This document shows positions 7,280 through 15,226 of a stretch of 34,412 nucleotides of DNA, in pieces. Source of the stretch: Vreelandella boliviensis LC1 (lineage in GTDB: Bacteria; Pseudomonadota; Gammaproteobacteria; Pseudomonadales; Halomonadaceae); the NCBI RefSeq assembly GCF_000236035.1, contig NZ_JH393258.1, forward strand, positions 211,919 through 246,330, in the 5' to 3' direction. Within the stretch, counting starts at the first letter, position 1; every line of letters starts with the position of its first letter. Both the position numbers and the translations under genes were made by a program. Under the pieces are notes generated by a model. The model was given only the letters and a program-made list of their open reading frames with translations. It was not told the DNA's origin and did not search any database.

Positions 7280-8620
7280 CTAGTCGTTAAGTGAGACAGC
7301 CGCTTCGACAAGCCCGGCAAGGTTGAAACGCTCTGGCAGCTTGCCAGCAACCGCTAACTCAACACGCTCGGCAATTGCATCCAGAGTCACTTTGTCCAAC
7401 ACCTCGCCAGCAAAAGCGAGCGTTAGCAGCCCCCGGGCAGTGGCTTCATCAATACCGCGAGTACGCAGCGCGTAGATCGCCTCTTCGTCTAACTGACCCG
7501 TGGTGGTGCCGTGTGAGCACTTGACGTCATCCGCGTAGATCTCAAGCTCGGGCTTGGCATCGATATGGGCGCGATCCGATAACAGTAAATTTTGGTTGCT
7601 TTGAAAACCTTCAATTTTCTGGCTGTCGCGCTTGACGTAAACCTTACCGTTAAACACCCCGTGGGCGCGGTCATCCAGAATGCCCTTGTAGTTCTCGTTA
7701 GAGAACGTCAGCGGCGCATTGTGGTTAACCTTGGTGTGGTTGTCGACGTGCTGGCGACCCTGACCAAAGAACAGCCCCAGGAAATTGGTTTCAGCACCCT
7801 GGCCGTTCAAATCGCTGATCAAGTCGTTGCGCACCAGCCCACCGCCCAAGCTCAGGTTGTAGGAGGTATAGCGGGTATCGCGGCTCTGCTCGACGTGGAT
7901 GCTTGCCACGTGCATATCGCCCAGTGGCGCTTCTTGCAGCTTGTAGTGGGCCAGGATCGCGCCACGGTCAAGCATCAGCTCACCCACCACGTTGGTGAAG
8001 TTAGTCGCTTCGCTTTCGCCTGTGTAGTGCTCGATCAGCGTGGCCTCGCTACGGCCTCCCGCTTCCACTAGCACTCGCGGATGACTCATCACCGGCTGAC
8101 CGGCACGGGACAGAAACTGCAGCAGGATGGGTTTTTCAACCACGGTGCCTGGAGCGATGCGCACCACGGCGCCCTCTTCCATAAACGCCGTGTTTAGCGC
8201 GGCAAAGGGCGAAAAATCTACGCCGGTTAAGCGCCCAAGCGGGCCACCAACAGCTTCGTGGTTCTCTGCTAGCGCTTTGGAAAGCGGTAACACTTGAACG
8301 CTTGACGGCAGTGAATCCACATCCGAAAGTGCCGATGAGAAAACGCCATCCACGAAGGTCAGGCGGTAAGCATCAATGGGCAGCGTTAGCGCAGCAGCAC
8401 TGGCCGGTGAGAATTCAGCGTCATCGGCTAGCGCAAAGCTGCCCTGGGCGATTGAGCGCACATCGGTGTACTTCCACTCTTCATCACGGCGAGTGGGAAA
8501 ACCCAGCGCTTCAAAGCGCGCGGCACCCGCCTGACGACGTGCGGCAATCCAGGTGGGCTCCGCCGTGTAGTTAGAGCTGCGCGCCTTCAGCGTATCTAAA
8601 AAGGTTTGCGTATCGCTCAT
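7280..8620 (-). CDS. sufD: Fe-S cluster assembly protein SufD
   Basis: Component of the SufBC2D scaffold on which clusters are built. The 446 residues show the SufD signatures: RRDEEWKYTDVRSIAQ near the N-terminus, the beta-helix core with FLGLFFGQGRQHVDNHTKVNHNAPLTFSNENYKGILDDRAHGVFNGKVYV, and ADDVKCSHGTTTGQLDEEAIYALRTRGID near the C-terminus. The histidine in the DVKCSHG block corresponds to the cluster-ligand region described for E. coli SufD. Its ATG overlaps the sufC stop as ATGA (8617-8620), implying translational coupling and fixed stoichiometry with the ATPase. E. coli SufD is about 420 residues, so the length is usual. Confidence 0.94.
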   Translation of the reverse strand: MSDTQTFLDTLKARSSNYTAEPTWIAARRQAGAARFEALGFPTRRDEEWKYTDVRSIAQGSFALADDAEFSPASAAALTLPIDAYRLTFVDGVFSSALSDVDSLPSSVQVLPLSKALAENHEAVGGPLGRLTGVDFSPFAALNTAFMEEGAVVRIAPGTVVEKPILLQFLSRAGQPVMSHPRVLVEAGGRSEATLIEHYTGESEATNFTNVVGELMLDRGAILAHYKLQEAPLGDMHVASIHVEQSRDTRYTSYNLSLGGGLVRNDLISDLNGQGAETNFLGLFFGQGRQHVDNHTKVNHNAPLTFSNENYKGILDDRAHGVFNGKVYVKRDSQKIEGFQSNQNLLLSDRAHIDAKPELEIYADDVKCSHGTTTGQLDEEAIYALRTRGIDEATARGLLTLAFAGEVLDKVTLDAIAERVELAVAGKLPERFNLAGLVEAAVSLND

Positions 8621-9366
8621 GCCACAGACTCCTCGATACCTTCGTACCCATTGGCTTCCAACTGTTTAGCCAGCTCGGCGTCACCGGTTTTGACAATACG
8701 GCCATCGACCAGGACGTGAACCTTATCCGGTACGATGTAATCCAGCAGACGCTGGTAGTGCGTGACCAGCAGAATGGCGCGGTCTTCAGCGCGCAGGCTG
8801 TTAACACCATCGGCGACGACTTTCATGGCGTCGATATCAAGGCCGGAATCGATCTCATCCAGCATGGCGAGCTTCGGCTGAAGTACCAGCATTTGCAGGA
8901 TCTCATTGCGCTTTTTCTCACCGCCAGAGAAACCTTCGTTAACGGCGCGCTGGAGGAAGCTGGCGTCCATTTTCATGTAGCCCAGCTTCTCTTTGACCAG
9001 CTTCATAAACTCCGGTGCGGGCATTTCGCCTTCGCCGCGGGCGACGCGCTGGGCATTAAGCGCAGCCTTTAGCAGGTAGATGTTTTTAACCCCAGGAATC
9101 TCCACCGGGTACTGGAAACCCAGCAGCAAACCGGCTTGGGCGCGCTCTTCAATCTCCATCTCCAGCACGTCTTTGCCTTCAAAGGTAATCGTGCCCTGGG
9201 TGACTTCGTAGCCATCTTTACCGGCAATCACCGCGGATAGAGTCGATTTACCCGCGCCGTTCGGCCCCATAATGGCGTGCACTTCACCCGCCTTGATGGT
9301 CAGGGTCAGGCCTTTGAGGATTTCATTACCTTCGACGGAGACGTGTAAATCATTCACTTGCAACAT
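8617..9366 (-). CDS. sufC: Fe-S cluster assembly ATPase SufC
   Basis: ABC-type ATPase of the SufBC2D complex. The 249 residues contain the Walker A motif GPNGAGKST (residues 34-42), LLGFQYPVEIPGV, the signature block GFSGGEKKRNEILQM, Walker B LAMLDEIDSGLDID, and the H-loop LLVTHYQRLLDYI, all in the SufC-specific form. I start at the ATG giving MLQVNDLHV, because AGAAGGT lies about 8 bases upstream and E. coli SufC begins the same way. An upstream in-frame ATG would add 11 unlikely residues. It lies 74 bases after sufB, and its stop overlaps the sufD start. Confidence 0.95.
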   Translation of the reverse strand: MLQVNDLHVSVEGNEILKGLTLTIKAGEVHAIMGPNGAGKSTLSAVIAGKDGYEVTQGTITFEGKDVLEMEIEERAQAGLLLGFQYPVEIPGVKNIYLLKAALNAQRVARGEGEMPAPEFMKLVKEKLGYMKMDASFLQRAVNEGFSGGEKKRNEILQMLVLQPKLAMLDEIDSGLDIDAMKVVADGVNSLRAEDRAILLVTHYQRLLDYIVPDKVHVLVDGRIVKTGDAELAKQLEANGYEGIEESVA

Positions 9367-9440
9367 ATTGATTACCTTCTGATTCTGGCGAGTCGCCACG
9401 GCGACACTACTATAATTAAATGGAATAAATGACCAGCGGT

Positions 9441-10883
9441 TTAGCCGACCGCGCCTTCCAGGGTCACGTTGAGCAGCGCTTCGGCTTCAACGGCGAACTC
9501 CATAGGCAGCTCTTGGAAGACGTCCTTACAGAAACCGTTAACAATCATGCTGACCGCGTCCTCTTCCGAGATACCGCGGCTCTGGCAGTAGAACAGCTGG
9601 TCTTCACCGATTTTCGAGGTAGTTGCCTCGTGCTCAATGGTCGCCGTGCTGTTGCCAATTTCCTGATAAGGGAAGGTGTGGGCACCGCACTTATCACCGA
9701 TCAACAGCGAATCACACTGGGTGAAGTTACGCGCCCCTTTAGCCCGCGGGCCGATTTTCACCAAACCGCGATAGGACTGGTTACTCCTGCCCGCCGAGAT
9801 GCCTTTGGCGACGATATAGGAACGTGTGCCTTCACCAATGTGGATCATCTTGGTTCCGGTATCGGCCTGCTGGCGGCCATTGGTAACAGCAACGGAGTAG
9901 AACTCGCCAATGCTCTCTTTACCGCGCAGCACGCAGGAAGGGTATTTCCAGGTAATCGCGGAGCCGGTTTCTACCTGTGTCCAGCTAATCCGTGAGCGGT
10001 CACCACGGCAATCGCCGCGCTTGGTCACGAAGTTATAGATACCGCCTACGCCATTTTCATCACCGGGGTACCAGTTCTGAACGGTGGAGTATTTGATATA
10101 GGCATCATCAAGCGCGACCAGCTCTACAACCGCGGCGTGGAGCTGATTCTCGTCACGCATCGGCGCCGTACAGCCTTCCAGGTAAGAAACCTGGGCGCGG
10201 CTTTCACAAATAATCAACGTGCGCTCAAACTGGCCGGTGTTGGCCGCGTTAATGCGGAAGTAAGTAGATAGCTCCATCGGGCAAGTCACGCCTTCTGGCA
10301 CAAACACAAACGAGCCATCGGTAAACACCGCTGAGTTCAGCGCGGCAAAGTAGTTATCCGCCACGGGAACGACCGTGCCCAAATACTGTTTGATCAGCTC
10401 TGGGTAGTCACGAATAGCTTCAGAGATAGAGCAGAAGATAACCCCAGCTTCGCCAAGCTGCTTTTTGAAGGTGGTGGCGACTGAAACAGAGTCGAATACC
10501 GCATCGACGGCAACGCCTGCCAGCGCGGCACGCTCGTGCAACGGAATACCCAGCTTCTCATAGGTTTCCAACAGTTTGGGATCCACTTCATCCAAACTCT
10601 GAGGGCGGTCTTCTGGGCGCTTCGGCGCACTAAAATACGAGATCGATTGGTAATCAATCGGCGGATAGTCGAGATGCGCCCAGGAAGGGGCTTTCATCTT
10701 CAGCCACTGGCGGTAGGCATCCAGGCGCCACTCCAGCATCCACTCCGGTTCGCCTTTCTTGTTAGAGATAAAGGCGATGGTGTTTTCATCCAGGCCAGGT
10801 GGCAGGGTGTCGCTCTCAATATCGGTTACAAAGCCATCTTTGTATTCGCGACGAACCAACTGTTCCATTTCTTCGCTTGCCAT
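9441..10883 (-). CDS. sufB: Fe-S cluster assembly scaffold SufB
   Basis: Core scaffold of the SufBC2D complex. The 480 residues show the typical chain: [27 protein letters not shown] at the N-terminus, [81 protein letters not shown], and [21 protein letters not shown]. The cysteine in NFTQC matches the position reported as essential in E. coli SufB. I start at the ATG giving MASEEMEQ, since GGAGGGT lies 7-8 bases upstream; a longer frame adds 12 residues with no support. It is the first structural gene of the operon, 78 bases behind the regulator gene. Confidence 0.95.
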   Translation of the reverse strand: MASEEMEQLVRREYKDGFVTDIESDTLPPGLDENTIAFISNKKGEPEWMLEWRLDAYRQWLKMKAPSWAHLDYPPIDYQSISYFSAPKRPEDRPQSLDEVDPKLLETYEKLGIPLHERAALAGVAVDAVFDSVSVATTFKKQLGEAGVIFCSISEAIRDYPELIKQYLGTVVPVADNYFAALNSAVFTDGSFVFVPEGVTCPMELSTYFRINAANTGQFERTLIICESRAQVSYLEGCTAPMRDENQLHAAVVELVALDDAYIKYSTVQNWYPGDENGVGGIYNFVTKRGDCRGDRSRISWTQVETGSAITWKYPSCVLRGKESIGEFYSVAVTNGRQQADTGTKMIHIGEGTRSYIVAKGISAGRSNQSYRGLVKIGPRAKGARNFTQCDSLLIGDKCGAHTFPYQEIGNSTATIEHEATTSKIGEDQLFYCQSRGISEEDAVSMIVNGFCKDVFQELPMEFAVEAEALLNVTLEGAVG

Positions 10884-10952
10884 GGTGATACCCTCCGGGC
10901 AGTTGGGTGGCGAGGTCATCGCCTTTAATAATAAATTAGGCCTGCTGTGCTT

Positions 10953-10978
10953 ACGCCGCCGTTAGGCGGACGCCGCCG
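10953..10978. repeat. 9-bp direct repeat around the sufR stop
   Basis: ACGCCGCCG occurs at 10953-10961 and 10970-10978, flanking the sufR stop codon (10962-10964). It is GC-rich and could be chance, but it resembles the other stop-anchored duplications in the window. Confidence 0.35.
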
Positions 10979-11426
10979 ACAGGCTGATCGTTTGAATAGG
11001 CAGCTGCACCGGCAGCTTGATCGGCGCTGTATCGGCTAAATGCGCCAGCGTCACGCTTTCAAGCAGCGTGCGCATGGCCAATGAGACCCGCTGCCAGTTG
11101 TCGGCCACACCGCAGGTAGCCACAAGCTCACAGTCGCCTTCTGCTTGGCTGCACTCGGTCATGGCGACAGGGCCTTCAATCGCCGCAATAATATCGGCGG
11201 CGGTAATCTGCGATGCGGGCCGGGCAAGGCGGTAACCGCCTTGGGCGCCACGCTGGGAAACCAGCAGCCCTGCCCGCACCAGCATTTTGAGCGTTTTACT
11301 CACCGTCGGATGGGGCAACTGCACGGCCTCAGCTAACTCAGTCGCTGCATGCGACGCCTCGGGGTGGCGGGCAATTTGCGCCATGACCACCGCGGCATAG
11401 TCTGTCAGCCGAGAAAGCTTAAGCAT
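10962..11426 (-). CDS. Rrf2-family regulator of the SUF operon (SufR/IscR-like)
   Basis: Rrf2-family winged-helix repressor that probably senses Fe-S status. The 154 residues show LTDYAAVVMAQIAR, a helix-turn-helix with LAEAVQLPHPTVSKTLKMLVRAGLL (about residues 31-55), and the wing SQRGAQGGYRLARP. Three cysteines, C92, C99 and C105, form C-x6-C-x5-C, close to the cluster-binding spacing of IscR. The protein is the type annotated as SUF system Fe-S assembly regulator in gammaproteobacteria and differs from the DeoR-like cyanobacterial SufR. It heads the suf operon, so autoregulation is likely. The upstream promoter has an inverted repeat across its -10. The tail after residue 130 (PVQLPIQTISLSAASA) is low complexity. 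Confidence 0.9.
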   Translation of the reverse strand: MLKLSRLTDYAAVVMAQIARHPEASHAATELAEAVQLPHPTVSKTLKMLVRAGLLVSQRGAQGGYRLARPASQITAADIIAAIEGPVAMTECSQAEGDCELVATCGVADNWQRVSLAMRTLLESVTLAHLADTAPIKLPVQLPIQTISLSAASA

Positions 11427-11462
11427 GTCGACTCCCTTTATGTCATCAGTACGCAGCTAACC

Positions 11463-11493
11463 AAATGGTAGCCACGTCAATTGAGTACCATTT
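11463..11493. promoter_or_regulatory. Candidate operator of the suf operon
   Basis: A perfect 8-bp inverted repeat, AAATGGTA (11463-11470) and TACCATTT (11486-11493), with a 15-base spacer. The promoter-proximal arm overlaps the -10 hexamer of the predicted suf promoter, where a bound repressor would block transcription. The Rrf2 regulator encoded just downstream is the obvious candidate binder; that assignment is inference. Confidence 0.6.
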
Positions 11494-11518
11494 TAGTCCT
11501 GTATAAATTTGATGTGAA
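11490..11518 (-). promoter_or_regulatory. Predicted sigma-70 promoter of the suf operon
   Basis: On the minus strand, -35 TTCACA (11518-11513) and -10 TAAAAT (11495-11490) are separated by exactly 17 bases. Each hexamer matches five of six consensus positions. Transcription would start near 11483, giving a leader of about 55 bases before the regulator ATG. Confidence 0.65.
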
Positions 11519-11587
11519 GCCCTTGAGCAAAATGGATAGCAATTTACGCAAAATAACAGCACGTTCGCCGCTGATCACATCAAAAAC

Positions 11588-11606
11588 AGCAATCATTATC
11601 ATTTAA
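11588..11606. promoter_or_regulatory. Possible Fur box between sufR and the yjfB-like gene
   Basis: On the minus strand, TTAAATGATAATGATTGCT matches the 19-bp Fur consensus at 12 of 19 positions, including an unbroken AATGATAAT. It lies about 70 bp upstream of the suf -35 and about 120 bp before the yjfB-like start. Iron control of suf is known in E. coli, but this distance and score make it tentative. Confidence 0.3.
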
Positions 11607-11676
11607 AAAAGCTATTACTTCTGTATCTACTGCTTTGCATTGACTGGCCGTCTCTGATAGCGTCAGAAACGTATTA

Positions 11677-11700
11677 GATGCCCCTACTGTATGAGGCATC
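11677..11700 (+). other. Small hairpin in the yjfB-like leader
   Basis: GATGCC (11677-11682) and GGCATC (11695-11700) can pair around a 12-base loop shortly before the ribosome-binding region of the next gene. Just upstream is another dyad, TCTGA-TAGCG-TCAGA, at 11653-11667. Either could be chance; no T-run follows. Confidence 0.3.
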
Positions 11701-11723
11701 ACGATATTTGGAAGAGGTAAATT

Positions 11724-11927
11724 ATGGATGTAGCAGTCAATAACATGGTAAACGCAACGCTGGACATGAGGCAGGCGCAAACCGTCCAGCAGGCCCAGTT
11801 CAGTGTTTTTAAAGAGGCGCTAGACGGGCAGGAAGCGCAAATCACTGCACTGATGGATAGCGTTGCGCTAGATCCACAGCTGGCTACCAGCGGCAGTGTA
11901 GGTACTCAGATTAATACTACTGCGTAA
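11724..11927 (+). CDS. YjfB family putative motility protein
   Basis: A 67-residue protein of the YjfB family, named for a sporadically distributed small protein found in Bacillus and many flagellated gammaproteobacteria. The pattern MDVAVNNMVNATLDMRQAQTVQQ-AQFSVFKEALDGQEAQITALMDSV is typical: an N-terminal amphipathic helix, then a second helix ending in a short disordered tail. There is no signal peptide. A purine-rich AGAGGT lies about 8 bases before the ATG. It forms a single-gene unit with its own terminator, and no flagellar gene lies nearby. The link to motility comes from the family name, not from anything visible here. Confidence 0.8.
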   Translation: MDVAVNNMVNATLDMRQAQTVQQAQFSVFKEALDGQEAQITALMDSVALDPQLATSGSVGTQINTTA

Positions 11928-11955
11928 TAAACATGATGCTAGCTAGATAAGTAAA

Positions 11956-11991
11956 TAGCCCCCTGACTAACGCCAGAGGGCTATTTTTTTT
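11956..11991 (+). terminator. Intrinsic terminator after the yjfB-like gene
   Basis: TAGCCCCCTG pairs with CAGAGGGCTA, with one internal mismatch, and is followed directly by eight T residues (11984-11991). This is a textbook rho-independent terminator about 30 bases after the stop. Confidence 0.88.
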
Positions 11992-12053
11992 GCTATCCAC
12001 TTGGATAAGCACCCAACTTGTAACGAGCCGCTTCCCCTTGCCATTGAAAACTG

Positions 12054-12080
12054 ACATTGCGAGCGTAGCGAAGCAATCTC
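12054..12080. repeat. Dispersed REP-like element
   Basis: The sequence beginning ACATTGCGAGCGTAGCGAAG and ending CAATCTC closely resembles a short imperfect-palindromic element (ATTGC...GCAAT ends) that recurs in intergenic regions of many bacterial genomes. It sits immediately beyond the stop codon of the yjdM-like gene. There is only one copy in this window, so its repeat nature is from general knowledge. Confidence 0.5.
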
Positions 12081-12084
12081 GGGG

Positions 12085-12426
12085 TTAGGCCTTTTTAACA
12101 AACTCGGATTTAAGCTTCATTGGGCCGATACCATCAATTTTACAGTCGATATCGTGATCACCGTCCACCAAGCGAATGCTTTTTACTTTGGTGCCCACTT
12201 TAACCACCAGTGAACTGCCTTTAACCTTCAAATCCTTGATCACCGTGACGCTATCGCCGTCGGCTAACATATTGCCGTTAGCATCGCGTACACCTGATGT
12301 GTCCTTAGCGCCCTCTTCTTCTGCTACCTTTGACCACTCATGGCCACACTCTGGGCACACATACTGAAGCCCATCGTCGTAGCTAAACTCAGAGGCACAG
12401 GCAGGACAGTTAGGCAGATCACTCAT
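12085..12426 (-). CDS. yjdM: YjdM/PhnA family zinc-ribbon protein
   Basis: A 113-residue protein of the PhnA/YjdM family. The N-terminus has a zinc ribbon of two CxxC pairs, NCPACASEF and [10 protein letters not shown] (residues about 6-31). The C-terminal domain is the small SH3-like barrel of this family, with [56 protein letters not shown]. The name PhnA reflects an early link to phosphonate genes, but this family is not the phosphonoacetate hydrolase and its function is uncertain. No phosphonate gene lies nearby. It stands alone on the minus strand, 88 bases after the PEBP gene. GGAG precedes the ATG. Confidence 0.9.
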   Translation of the reverse strand: MSDLPNCPACASEFSYDDGLQYVCPECGHEWSKVAEEEGAKDTSGVRDANGNMLADGDSVTVIKDLKVKGSSLVVKVGTKVKSIRLVDGDHDIDCKIDGIGPMKLKSEFVKKA

Positions 12427-12514
12427 CAGACGGCTCCATCACTTGGCTAATATAAGGGCTAAGAAAGCGATGGAGCCTACACGGGTTATGCAAAATGTCC
12501 AGCCAGATAACAGA

Positions 12515-12991
12515 TCAATCGCGCTGGTAAGTGCCGACCAAGCGGTTCATGCCCAGCAGATAAGGCTCTACCTCTTTGAGCAGTTCAGCCAGTGTAAGGC
12601 CTTCCGGCAGCGAGGTTTGATGATCCAGCGCCAGCACCCAGAAGTAGTATAGATGTTTGCCGTGCCCTTCTGGCGGCATAGGGCCACAATAGCCAGTATC
12701 GCCTTTATCATTTACGCCGACAGTGCCCGCCGCCGTTTTTTCAATTAATTCCTGAATATCGCCGGGTAAGTTATACAGCACCCAGTGGACAAAGCCGTAA
12801 CTGCCGTCTTTGACCAGCGGCGCGTCCGGGTCGTGACAGATCACCGCAAAACCCTGCGCACCCTCAGGCGCGCCCTGCCAGGCTAGCGCAGGGGAAACAT
12901 CTTCGCCTTCGCCGGTATGTTTAGAAGGGATCGCTTGATGGTCGGCAAACGCCGAGCTGGTAACCTGCATTGATGAAAGTGCAAATGCCAT
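12515..12991 (-). CDS. YbhB/YbcL family Raf-kinase-inhibitor-like protein
   Basis: Phosphatidylethanolamine-binding-protein (PEBP) fold of the bacterial YbhB/YbcL type. The 158 residues show the ligand-pocket motifs ALAWQGAPEGAQGFAVICHDPDAPL, GFVHWVLYNLPGDI, and GYCGPMPPEGHGKHLYYFWVLALD, with the conserved DPDAP and GPxPP(x)GxHxY signatures. No signal peptide is seen, so it is likely cytoplasmic. AAGGAG 7 bases before the ATG fixes the start. The cellular role of this family in bacteria is unknown. It is followed by the yjdM-like gene on the same strand. E. coli YbhB is also about 158 residues. Confidence 0.92.
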   Translation of the reverse strand: MAFALSSMQVTSSAFADHQAIPSKHTGEGEDVSPALAWQGAPEGAQGFAVICHDPDAPLVKDGSYGFVHWVLYNLPGDIQELIEKTAAGTVGVNDKGDTGYCGPMPPEGHGKHLYYFWVLALDHQTSLPEGLTLAELLKEVEPYLLGMNRLVGTYQRD

Positions 12992-13041
12992 GCGTTATCT
13001 CCTTAATTCATCTAATGAGTTGTTGCTAATTTTCACTAAGC

Positions 13042-13416
13042 CTAGGAAGGCCACCGGCCTTGTTTTTTCAGGCGGCGCTTAACCCACCCGTCATAAAGCG
13101 CCCGCAACCCTGGCTTAATTCCCGGTAGGCCAATAAGCCAAGCAACCGGCACCAATAAGGGAATACGTGCCATTAGCAAACGGTAAGCATCGATACCCTC
13201 TATCAATTGACCTTGTGCAGTTTCAATATGCAGAGAGCGCAGTGCCGTGTCTTGATCGACACCCTTTTCTCGCAGCGCCTGCTGATGCTCGCTCACATCA
13301 AGCCAACCAATATCAGCGGCATGCTGCCCCGACCAGCGCTCATAGCGGCGCCGCTCTTTACGACACAACGGGCACTGCGCATCGTAAAAGACATTGATAG
13401 AAGTCTTATTGGGCAT
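13042..13416 (-). CDS. DCC family thiol-disulfide oxidoreductase (DUF393)
   Basis: A 124-residue protein of the DUF393/DCC family, named for the D-x-x-C-P-x-C motif near the N-terminus, seen here as VFYDAQCPLCRKERRRYERW (residues about 9-28). A typical DVSEHQQALREKGVD segment and a central LIEGIDAYRLLMARIPLLVPVAWLIGLPGIKP hydrophobic stretch follow; this stretch may associate with the membrane. The C-terminus is very basic. Family members are predicted thioredoxin-like oxidoreductases with no settled substrate. The next gene on the strand is the PEBP gene 50 bases on, so the two may be co-transcribed. Confidence 0.88.
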   Translation of the reverse strand: MPNKTSINVFYDAQCPLCRKERRRYERWSGQHAADIGWLDVSEHQQALREKGVDQDTALRSLHIETAQGQLIEGIDAYRLLMARIPLLVPVAWLIGLPGIKPGLRALYDGWVKRRLKKQGRWPS

Positions 13417-13509
13417 ATACGCTCTCTACTTAAAGTCACTGAAGCAGTGTGGCACTTCCAGCACCGGCCGCAAACTTTTAGATATTCACTGCTTACTTAG
13501 GCTACGGCT

Positions 13510-13986
13510 ATGACACTTGAGTTCGAAAAACAGTTATTGATTGTTGCCCATGCCCCATCGGCGAATACCCGCTTACTGCGTGATGCGGCATTTCAAGGTG
13601 CTAGTCATCCTGATCTTGAGCAGGTGCACTGCGTGGTAAAAGCGCCCTTGGAAGCTGACCCCGAAGATGTGCTTGCCTGCGATGCGATTCTGCTCGGCAC
13701 CACGGAAAACCTGGGCTATATGAGCGGCGCGCTCAAGGATTTTTTTGATCGCAGCTACTATCCTGTCATTGAAAAGAAACAGGGATTGCCCTGCGCACTC
13801 TATATTCGCGCAGGGCATGACGGCACGGGCACCCAGCGCGCAGTGGAGAGTATCGTCACGGGGCTACGCTGGCGATGGGTACAGCCACCGCTCATTTTGC
13901 GCGGCGAATGGCAGCCTTTATTTGCAGATCAGGTAGAAGAACTCAGCATGACGCTAGCGTTTAGTGTCGAGAGTGGCATTGTCTGA
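13510..13986 (+). CDS. Flavodoxin-fold / NAD(P)H-dependent reductase-like protein
   Basis: A 158-residue protein with a flavodoxin-like fold. The first strand and FMN phosphate loop appear as LLIVAHAPSANTRLLRDAAFQGA. The middle has the block ACDAILLGTTENLGYMSGALKDFFDRSYYPV, which in FMN reductases binds the isoalloxazine ring, and later ALYIRAGHDGTGTQRAVESIVTGL. The T/S-x-T-x-x-T loop of true flavodoxins is replaced by a shorter one, closer to the flavodoxin-family NADPH-dependent reductases. The electron partner is unknown. The ribosome-binding site is weak. Three 16-bp tandem repeats begin within its last codons and run past the stop. Confidence 0.78.
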   Translation: MTLEFEKQLLIVAHAPSANTRLLRDAAFQGASHPDLEQVHCVVKAPLEADPEDVLACDAILLGTTENLGYMSGALKDFFDRSYYPVIEKKQGLPCALYIRAGHDGTGTQRAVESIVTGLRWRWVQPPLILRGEWQPLFADQVEELSMTLAFSVESGIV

Positions 13987-14016
13987 GAGCGACATCGTTT
14001 GAGAGTGATATTGTAT
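13969..14016 (+). repeat. Three 16-bp tandem repeats across a stop codon
   Basis: Units are GAGAGTGGCATTGTCT (13969-13984), GAGAGCGACATCGTTT (13985-14000) and GAGAGTGATATTGTAT (14001-14016). The TGA stop of the flavodoxin-like gene is formed at the junction of units one and two. The second junction repeats the TTGAGAG context. Confidence 0.75.
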
Positions 14017-14137
14017 AACCTCGCCTATCCTGCCTTACTGTAGATAAGCATTTCGTGCCAATTGTGCGATTGAAGGACGGCAGTAACTTGTTTGAATTTA
14101 CTGCTGTGACTTAGCGCACGTACATTAGGTAGCCATT

Positions 14138-15226
14138 ATGCATAAAGTCATTGCTTTCTATGATGATCGAGTACTCGCTCACGAGCCCAATATTGACGCC
14201 GACTTCTTACCTCAACGGATCGATAAGCGCATTCGACACCTACTTGCAGGGCTCCCAGTGCCATGGAAATACCCCGAGCATCCTGGCCGCTTGATAGCTA
14301 TTCAACAACTGCTTGAGAAAACACCCATTGCGGGCCTGCATATTGAAGGTGGCAAAGCAGCCACACATGAACAACTCGCCAGAGTGCATACCACTTCCTA
14401 TCTAAGCGATATTTTTAGCCTACGCGGGAAAAATGCCTGGCTGGATGTGGATACCACGGCAGTCTCACCGGGCAGCATAGACGCCGCAGAAGTCGCCGCT
14501 GGAACGGCCATTGCAGCAGTAGAAGCGGTGGTTGATAAGCGTGCTAAAAGCGCCTTTGCCCTTGTACGCCCACCTGGGCATCACGCGGAGCCCGTCCGCG
14601 CCCGCGGCTTTTGTTTATTCAACAATGTGGCGGTCGCCGCGGCTCATGCGCGCAGCGCGCTGGGCTGTGAAAGAGTGCTGATTGTTGATTGGGACGCTCA
14701 TCACGGCAACGGCACCCAGGATATTTTCTGGGCAGAACCCGACGTGATGTTTTTCGATATTCACCGCGCCGCGCCTTTCTACCCCGGTTCTGGCCATCTG
14801 GAAGAGGTGGGCGCCGGTTTAGCTGAAGGCACCACCATTAATGTTCCGTTACCGGCTGGCGCTGGCGATGAGGCGTACCTCAAGGCGTTTCGTGACATTC
14901 TCGCCCCGGCCGCAGCGTGGTTTAAGCCCGACATTATTTTAGTCTCCGCAGGCTTTGACCCGCACTGGCACGATTTAGCTCTAAACGTCTCCTATGAGGG
15001 GTTTGGCGCACTGACCGGTTTTATGCAACAGCTCGCCGAACAGCACTGCGATGGTCGTTTGGTATTCGTATTAGAGGGCGGCTACAACCTGGAGTCACTG
15101 GCCAACGGCACCCGAGCGGTGCTAGCGGTACTGGCTGGCAACACCGTACCTGAACCCGATACCTGCGGCGTTGCAGAAGTCCAAGCCGCGGCGGATTTCC
15201 ACCGCACGGCTTTTCAATCTGAATAG
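14138..15226 (+). CDS. Histone deacetylase family protein (zinc-dependent amidohydrolase)
   Basis: Bacterial member of the arginase/deacetylase superfamily related to HDAC class II and to acetylpolyamine amidohydrolases. The 362 residues hold the full active site: the His pair H148/H149 in RPPGHHAEP, zinc ligands D186 and H188 in VDWDAHHGNGTQ, D274 in SAGFDPHWHD, and the catalytic-tunnel tyrosine Y316 in EGGYNLES. Retention of the tyrosine argues for true deacylase activity. Bacteria lack histones, so likely substrates are acetylpolyamines or acetylated proteins; the sequence does not decide. It is monocistronic, convergent with fadA and separated by a strong hairpin. Its stop is followed by imperfect repeats of the GAATAGC stop context. 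Confidence 0.92.
   Translation: MHKVIAFYDDRVLAHEPNIDADFLPQRIDKRIRHLLAGLPVPWKYPEHPGRLIAIQQLLEKTPIAGLHIEGGKAATHEQLARVHTTSYLSDIFSLRGKNAWLDVDTTAVSPGSIDAAEVAAGTAIAAVEAVVDKRAKSAFALVRPPGHHAEPVRARGFCLFNNVAVAAAHARSALGCERVLIVDWDAHHGNGTQDIFWAEPDVMFFDIHRAAPFYPGSGHLEEVGAGLAEGTTINVPLPAGAGDEAYLKAFRDILAPAAAWFKPDIILVSAGFDPHWHDLALNVSYEGFGALTGFMQQLAEQHCDGRLVFVLEGGYNLESLANGTRAVLAVLAGNTVPEPDTCGVAEVQAAADFHRTAFQSE

Noticed and set aside
7592..8071. Long frame of 159 codons opposite sufD
   Set aside because: Antisense shadow of a strongly conserved gene.
9429..9995. 188-codon frame opposite sufB
   Set aside because: Antisense to conserved SufB coding sequence and without motifs.
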